In this document: one piece after another, positions 61,144 to 64,000 of the stretch
Layout: each line of letters opens with the position of its first letter
Position numbering within the stretch: position 1 is the first letter of the stretch
From: Kineosporia babensis
GTDB taxonomy: Bacteria; Actinomycetota; Actinomycetes; Actinomycetales; Kineosporiaceae
DNA: 64,000 nucleotides
Direction: 5' to 3'
Assembly: GCF_021129305.1 (NCBI RefSeq)
Contig: NZ_JAJOMB010000003.1
Span: 1-64,000, forward strand
Program-made: the position numbers and the translations under genes
Notes under the pieces: model-generated
The model's input: only the letters and a program-made list of their open reading frames with translations
The model's database searches: none
What the model was told of the DNA's origin: nothing

Positions 61144-64000
61144 TCAGACGTTCACCGGCTCCTTCGCCGACTCGGCCTCGCCCGCCGTCGCGCTCTTCTT
61201 GGCGGCGCGCTTGGCCGCCCGCTTCTCCTTGCCGCCCTCGACCAGCACGTACAGGCTGGGCACGAGCACCAGGGTGAGCACCGTGGCGGTGGTCAGACCG
61301 CCGATCACCACCACCGCGAGCGGCTGGGAGATGAAGCCGCCGTGCCCGGTCAGGCCCACCGCCATCGGCAGCAGCGCGAAGATCGTGGCCAGGGCGGTCA
61401 TCAGGATCGGGCGCAGCCGGTGCCGGCCACCCTCGACCACCGCCTGGTTCAGCGGCATCCCCTCGCGCCGGTACTGGTTCACCAGGTCGATCAGCACGAT
61501 CGCGTTGGTGACCACGATGCCGACCAGCATCAGCATGCCGATCAGCGCCGCGACGCCCAGCGGGGTGCCGGTGACCAGCAGCAGCAGGATCGCGCCGGTG
61601 GCCGCGAACGGGATCGAGACCAGCAGCACCAGCGGCTGGACCAGGCTGCGGAAGGTGGCGACCATGACCACGAAGACGATCACGATGGCCGCCAGCAGGG
61701 CCAGGCCGAGCTGACCGAACGCCTCGCCCTGCTCGGCCGAGGCCCCACCGATGGTGTAGCTGGCGCCGGCCGGCAACTCGAGGCCCTTGAGCTTGCTGGT
61801 GACCGCGCTGGTGGCCGCCCCCAGGTTGTCCGGGTTGGTCGGGGTACCGCTGACCGTGGCGCTGCGCGCGCCGTCGATCCGGGTGACCTGGACCGGGCCG
61901 GGCACGGTGCTGACCTCGGCCAGCTGGCCCAGGTTGACCGGGCCCCCGGCGGTCGGGATCTGGATCTTGCGCACCTCGGCGACCGTGGCCGGGGCCTCGG
62001 TACCGCTGCTGATCACGACGTTCTGCTGCACCCCGTCGATGGTCAGCTGCCCGGCCTGCGAACCGCGGAAGGCGTTGGCCACCAGGCCACCCACCGCCTG
62101 CTCGGTCAGCCCGGCGCCGGCCGCCTTCTCCGGGTCGACGGCGACCTCGACCCGCGGGATCTCCTCGGACAGGTCGCTGGTGACGTCCTTGAGCTCGCTG
62201 ACCTCGGCGACCGCGGCCCGCACCTGCTCGGAGGCCTCGGCCAGGACGTCCTGGTCGCCGGCCTGGACCTGCACCTGGATGTCGCTGGCGCCGAACCCGG
62301 CCTGGGCCCCGCCGACCACCACGTCACCGGCGTCGCTGAGTGCGGCGACCTTCTTCTCGAGGCGCTCGGTGACCGCCTCGATGTCGGCGTCCTCGTTGAC
62401 GGTGAGCGAGAAGGTGGCGGAGTTGGCGTTGCCGCCCAGGCCCGGGATCATCCCGCCGCCGACGGTGACCTGGTAGGAGTCCAGGTCGCCCTCCTCAGCG
62501 AGCACGCCCTCGACCTTCTCGGCGGCAGCATCGGTGGTCTGCAGGCTGCTGCCGACCGGCAGGGTCTGGGTGACGTTGATCGTGTTCTGGCCGGACTGGT
62601 CGAGGAAGTTGGTCTTCAGCAGCGAGGCCATGCCCAGGGTGGCGGCGAAGATCACCACCGAGGCCAGGATGACGCTCTTGCGCCAGTTCACCGCGAAGTG
62701 GATGACCGGCACGTACATCCGCTGCAGGAAGCTCTTTCGTTCCTTCTCCTCGGCCGCGGCCCGGATCTCCTCGGCGTGCTCGAGTTCCTCGGCGGTCGGC
62801 TGCTTCAGGAACCAGAAGGCCAGCACCGGGACGATGGTGAGCGAGACCAGCAGCGAGGCCAGCAGGGCCACGCTGACGGTGATGCCGAACGGCTGGAACA
62901 GCTCGCCGATGATCCCGCCGACCAGGGTCAGCGGCAGGAACACGGCCACCGTGGTGATGGTCGAGGCGGTGATCGCCCCGGCCACCTCGCGCACCGCGGT
63001 GGTGATCGCGTGGATCTTCTCCTCGCCGTACTCCAGGTGCCGTTTGATGTTCTCCAGCACCACGATCGAGTCGTCCACCACCCGGCCGATCGCGATGGTC
63101 AGACCGCCCAGCGACAGCACGTTCAGCGAGATCCCGTCGACCCACATCACGATCAGCGCGGCCAGCACCGACAGCGGGATCGACACGGCGGTGACCAGGG
63201 TGGAGCGGATCGAGGTGAGGAAGACCAGGATCACGATCACGGCCATCACCAGGCCGAGCACACCCTCGGTGGCCAGCGACTCCACCGACTGCTCGATGAA
63301 CGGCGCCTGGTCGAACACGGTGACCAGCTGGGCGTCGGTGCCCAGGGCGGCCTGCCAGTCGTCCACGCTGTCCTGGATGGCGTGCGAGATGTCGACCGGG
63401 TTGCCGTCCGGGGTGGAGGTTACCGAGATACCCAGGCTCTCGGCGCCGTCGGTGCGGGTCAGCGAGGTGGGCGGCACATCCACCGACTCGACCTCGGCGA
63501 TGTCACCGAGCGCGACCGCGCCGACGTAGACCTTGCGCAGCTGCTCGATCGTCGAGATCGCGCCGCCCACCTGCACGGTCAGCGACTGCGAGCCGTCGGC
63601 CACCGAACCGGCCGGGATCGCGGTGCCCGCGGCGGAGAGGGCGGCGCTGATCGCCTGGCTGTCGACGTCGGCCTTGGCCATCTCGGTGGGATCGGGCGTG
63701 ACCACGATCTGGCGGTCCGGGGCACCGGTGACCTCGGCCGAGCGCACCCCGTCGATCTCCTGGATCTCCGGGATGACCAGCTGCTCGATCTTGTCGGCCA
63801 GGGCCGTGGTGTCGCCCCCGCTGCCGGCCGAGGCGGACAGCAGCACCGCGGGCAGGAAGTCGTCGGTGCTGCCGGCCAGGACCTGCGGGTCGGCGCCCTC
63901 GGGCAGTTGCGAGCTGATCCGGGTGATCGCCGTCTGCATCCGGTTGCTGGCCTGGTCGATGTTGGTGCCGTAGTCCAGCTCGACCTGGACGGTGGCGAAA
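61144..64000 (-). CDS. RND efflux transporter (AcrB/HAE1 family), C-terminal part
   Basis: About 951 residues are present; the N-terminus lies right of the window. Motifs include the RND conserved block (GLTIAIGRVVDDSIVVLENI, residues after the first helix group), DDS-type intramembrane acids, VFLPLTLVGGIIGELFQPFG, and the second half VLIDLVNQYRREGMPLNQAV, RLRPILMTALATIFALLPMA. Two large periplasmic-type loops are present (for example IPRVEVAVDPEKAAGAGLTE). Actinobacterial members export lipids or hydrophobic compounds. A Lys/Ala-rich tail ends the protein. Confidence 0.93.
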   Translation of the reverse strand, partial: FATVQVELDYGTNIDQASNRMQTAITRISSQLPEGADPQVLAGSTDDFLPAVLLSASAGSGGDTTALADKIEQLVIPEIQEIDGVRSAEVTGAPDRQIVVTPDPTEMAKADVDSQAISAALSAAGTAIPAGSVADGSQSLTVQVGGAISTIEQLRKVYVGAVALGDIAEVESVDVPPTSLTRTDGAESLGISVTSTPDGNPVDISHAIQDSVDDWQAALGTDAQLVTVFDQAPFIEQSVESLATEGVLGLVMAVIVILVFLTSIRSTLVTAVSIPLSVLAALIVMWVDGISLNVLSLGGLTIAIGRVVDDSIVVLENIKRHLEYGEEKIHAITTAVREVAGAITASTITTVAVFLPLTLVGGIIGELFQPFGITVSVALLASLLVSLTIVPVLAFWFLKQPTAEELEHAEEIRAAAEEKERKSFLQRMYVPVIHFAVNWRKSVILASVVIFAATLGMASLLKTNFLDQSGQNTINVTQTLPVGSSLQTTDAAAEKVEGVLAEEGDLDSYQVTVGGGMIPGLGGNANSATFSLTVNEDADIEAVTERLEKKVAALSDAGDVVVGGAQAGFGASDIQVQVQAGDQDVLAEASEQVRAAVAEVSELKDVTSDLSEEIPRVEVAVDPEKAAGAGLTEQAVGGLVANAFRGSQAGQLTIDGVQQNVVISSGTEAPATVAEVRKIQIPTAGGPVNLGQLAEVSTVPGPVQVTRIDGARSATVSGTPTNPDNLGAATSAVTSKLKGLELPAGASYTIGGASAEQGEAFGQLGLALLAAIVIVFVVMVATFRSLVQPLVLLVSIPFAATGAILLLLVTGTPLGVAALIGMLMLVGIVVTNAIVLIDLVNQYRREGMPLNQAVVEGGRHRLRPILMTALATIFALLPMAVGLTGHGGFISQPLAVVVIGGLTTATVLTLVLVPSLYVLVEGGKEKRAAKRAAKKSATAGEAESAKEPVNV

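Noticed and set aside
1-64000. tRNA, rRNA or insertion sequences
   Set aside because: No cloverleaf-like sequence, rRNA signature, transposase or terminal inverted repeat was seen on reading either strand; short or diverged ones could be missed.

Overview
The window is GC-rich, uses GTG and TTG starts often, and carries genes typical of a filamentous or complex actinobacterium: polyprenol-phosphate mannosyltransferases, a FurA-like regulator in front of katG, many lipoproteins, TetR and HxlR regulators, and a secreted PL11 pectin lyase. I infer Actinomycetota. A Kineosporia- or Streptomyces-like host is plausible, but the genus cannot be fixed from sequence alone.

Bases 1-27251 hold a contractile injection system (CIS) locus of the extracellular-CIS/phage-tail-like type. 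It is not a prophage: there is no capsid, portal, terminase or integrase. The forward block (298-8976) has a PAAR-like DUF4280 tip, the sheath, two inner-tube proteins, a LysM hub protein, a gpD/gp5-type spike, an Hsp70-like ATPase with C-terminal membrane helices, and a membrane protein with an Ig-like domain. Next come a zinc-ribbon membrane protein (reverse) and two tandem dynamin-like GTPases. The baseplate genes follow: a gp25-like wedge, a J-like protein and a tail protein I-like protein. A reverse operon (23586 down to 16781) encodes a Pvc15-type AAA+ ATPase, a DUF4255/Pvc16-type cap protein and three more single-pass membrane proteins with Ig-like domains. A coiled-coil gene with 42-bp repeats and a second, diverged J/I baseplate pair close the locus. 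No tape-measure gene is seen; it may lie left of base 1.

The most interesting point is that this CIS looks built for a membrane. Both tail protein I paralogues carry a zinc ribbon and end in a C-terminal transmembrane helix. The same C-x2-C-x10-C-x2-C ribbon recurs in a membrane protein and in one dynamin-like GTPase. I propose a membrane-tethered CIS with a dedicated envelope module. This is inference from sequence.

Bases 27255-38462 hold lipoproteins, aroA, a vWA protein, the PL11 lyase, a GlsB-type protein, a TetR/DsbA pair and an HxlR/SDR divergent pair. Bases 38463-47427 hold a possible toxin-antitoxin pair, furA-katG with a promoter that implies a leaderless transcript, a HAD acid phosphatase, a TetR-controlled membrane protein, and a PrsW-like membrane protein fused to a toxin-like C-terminus with a candidate immunity gene.

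Bases 47586-51697 hold three membrane mannosyltransferase-like genes, two of which overlap tail to tail by 262 bases. Bases 51787-54815 encode a diverged nitric oxide synthase oxygenase-like protein and, just upstream in the same operon, a globin with a long Tyr/Gln/Gly-rich tail. The rest holds an orphan response regulator, two paralogous membrane proteins, a Tat-exported beta-propeller-like protein, a block of 60-bp tandem repeats, a DUF6518-like membrane protein, an ATP-grasp protein and the C-terminal part of an RND transporter that runs off the right edge.
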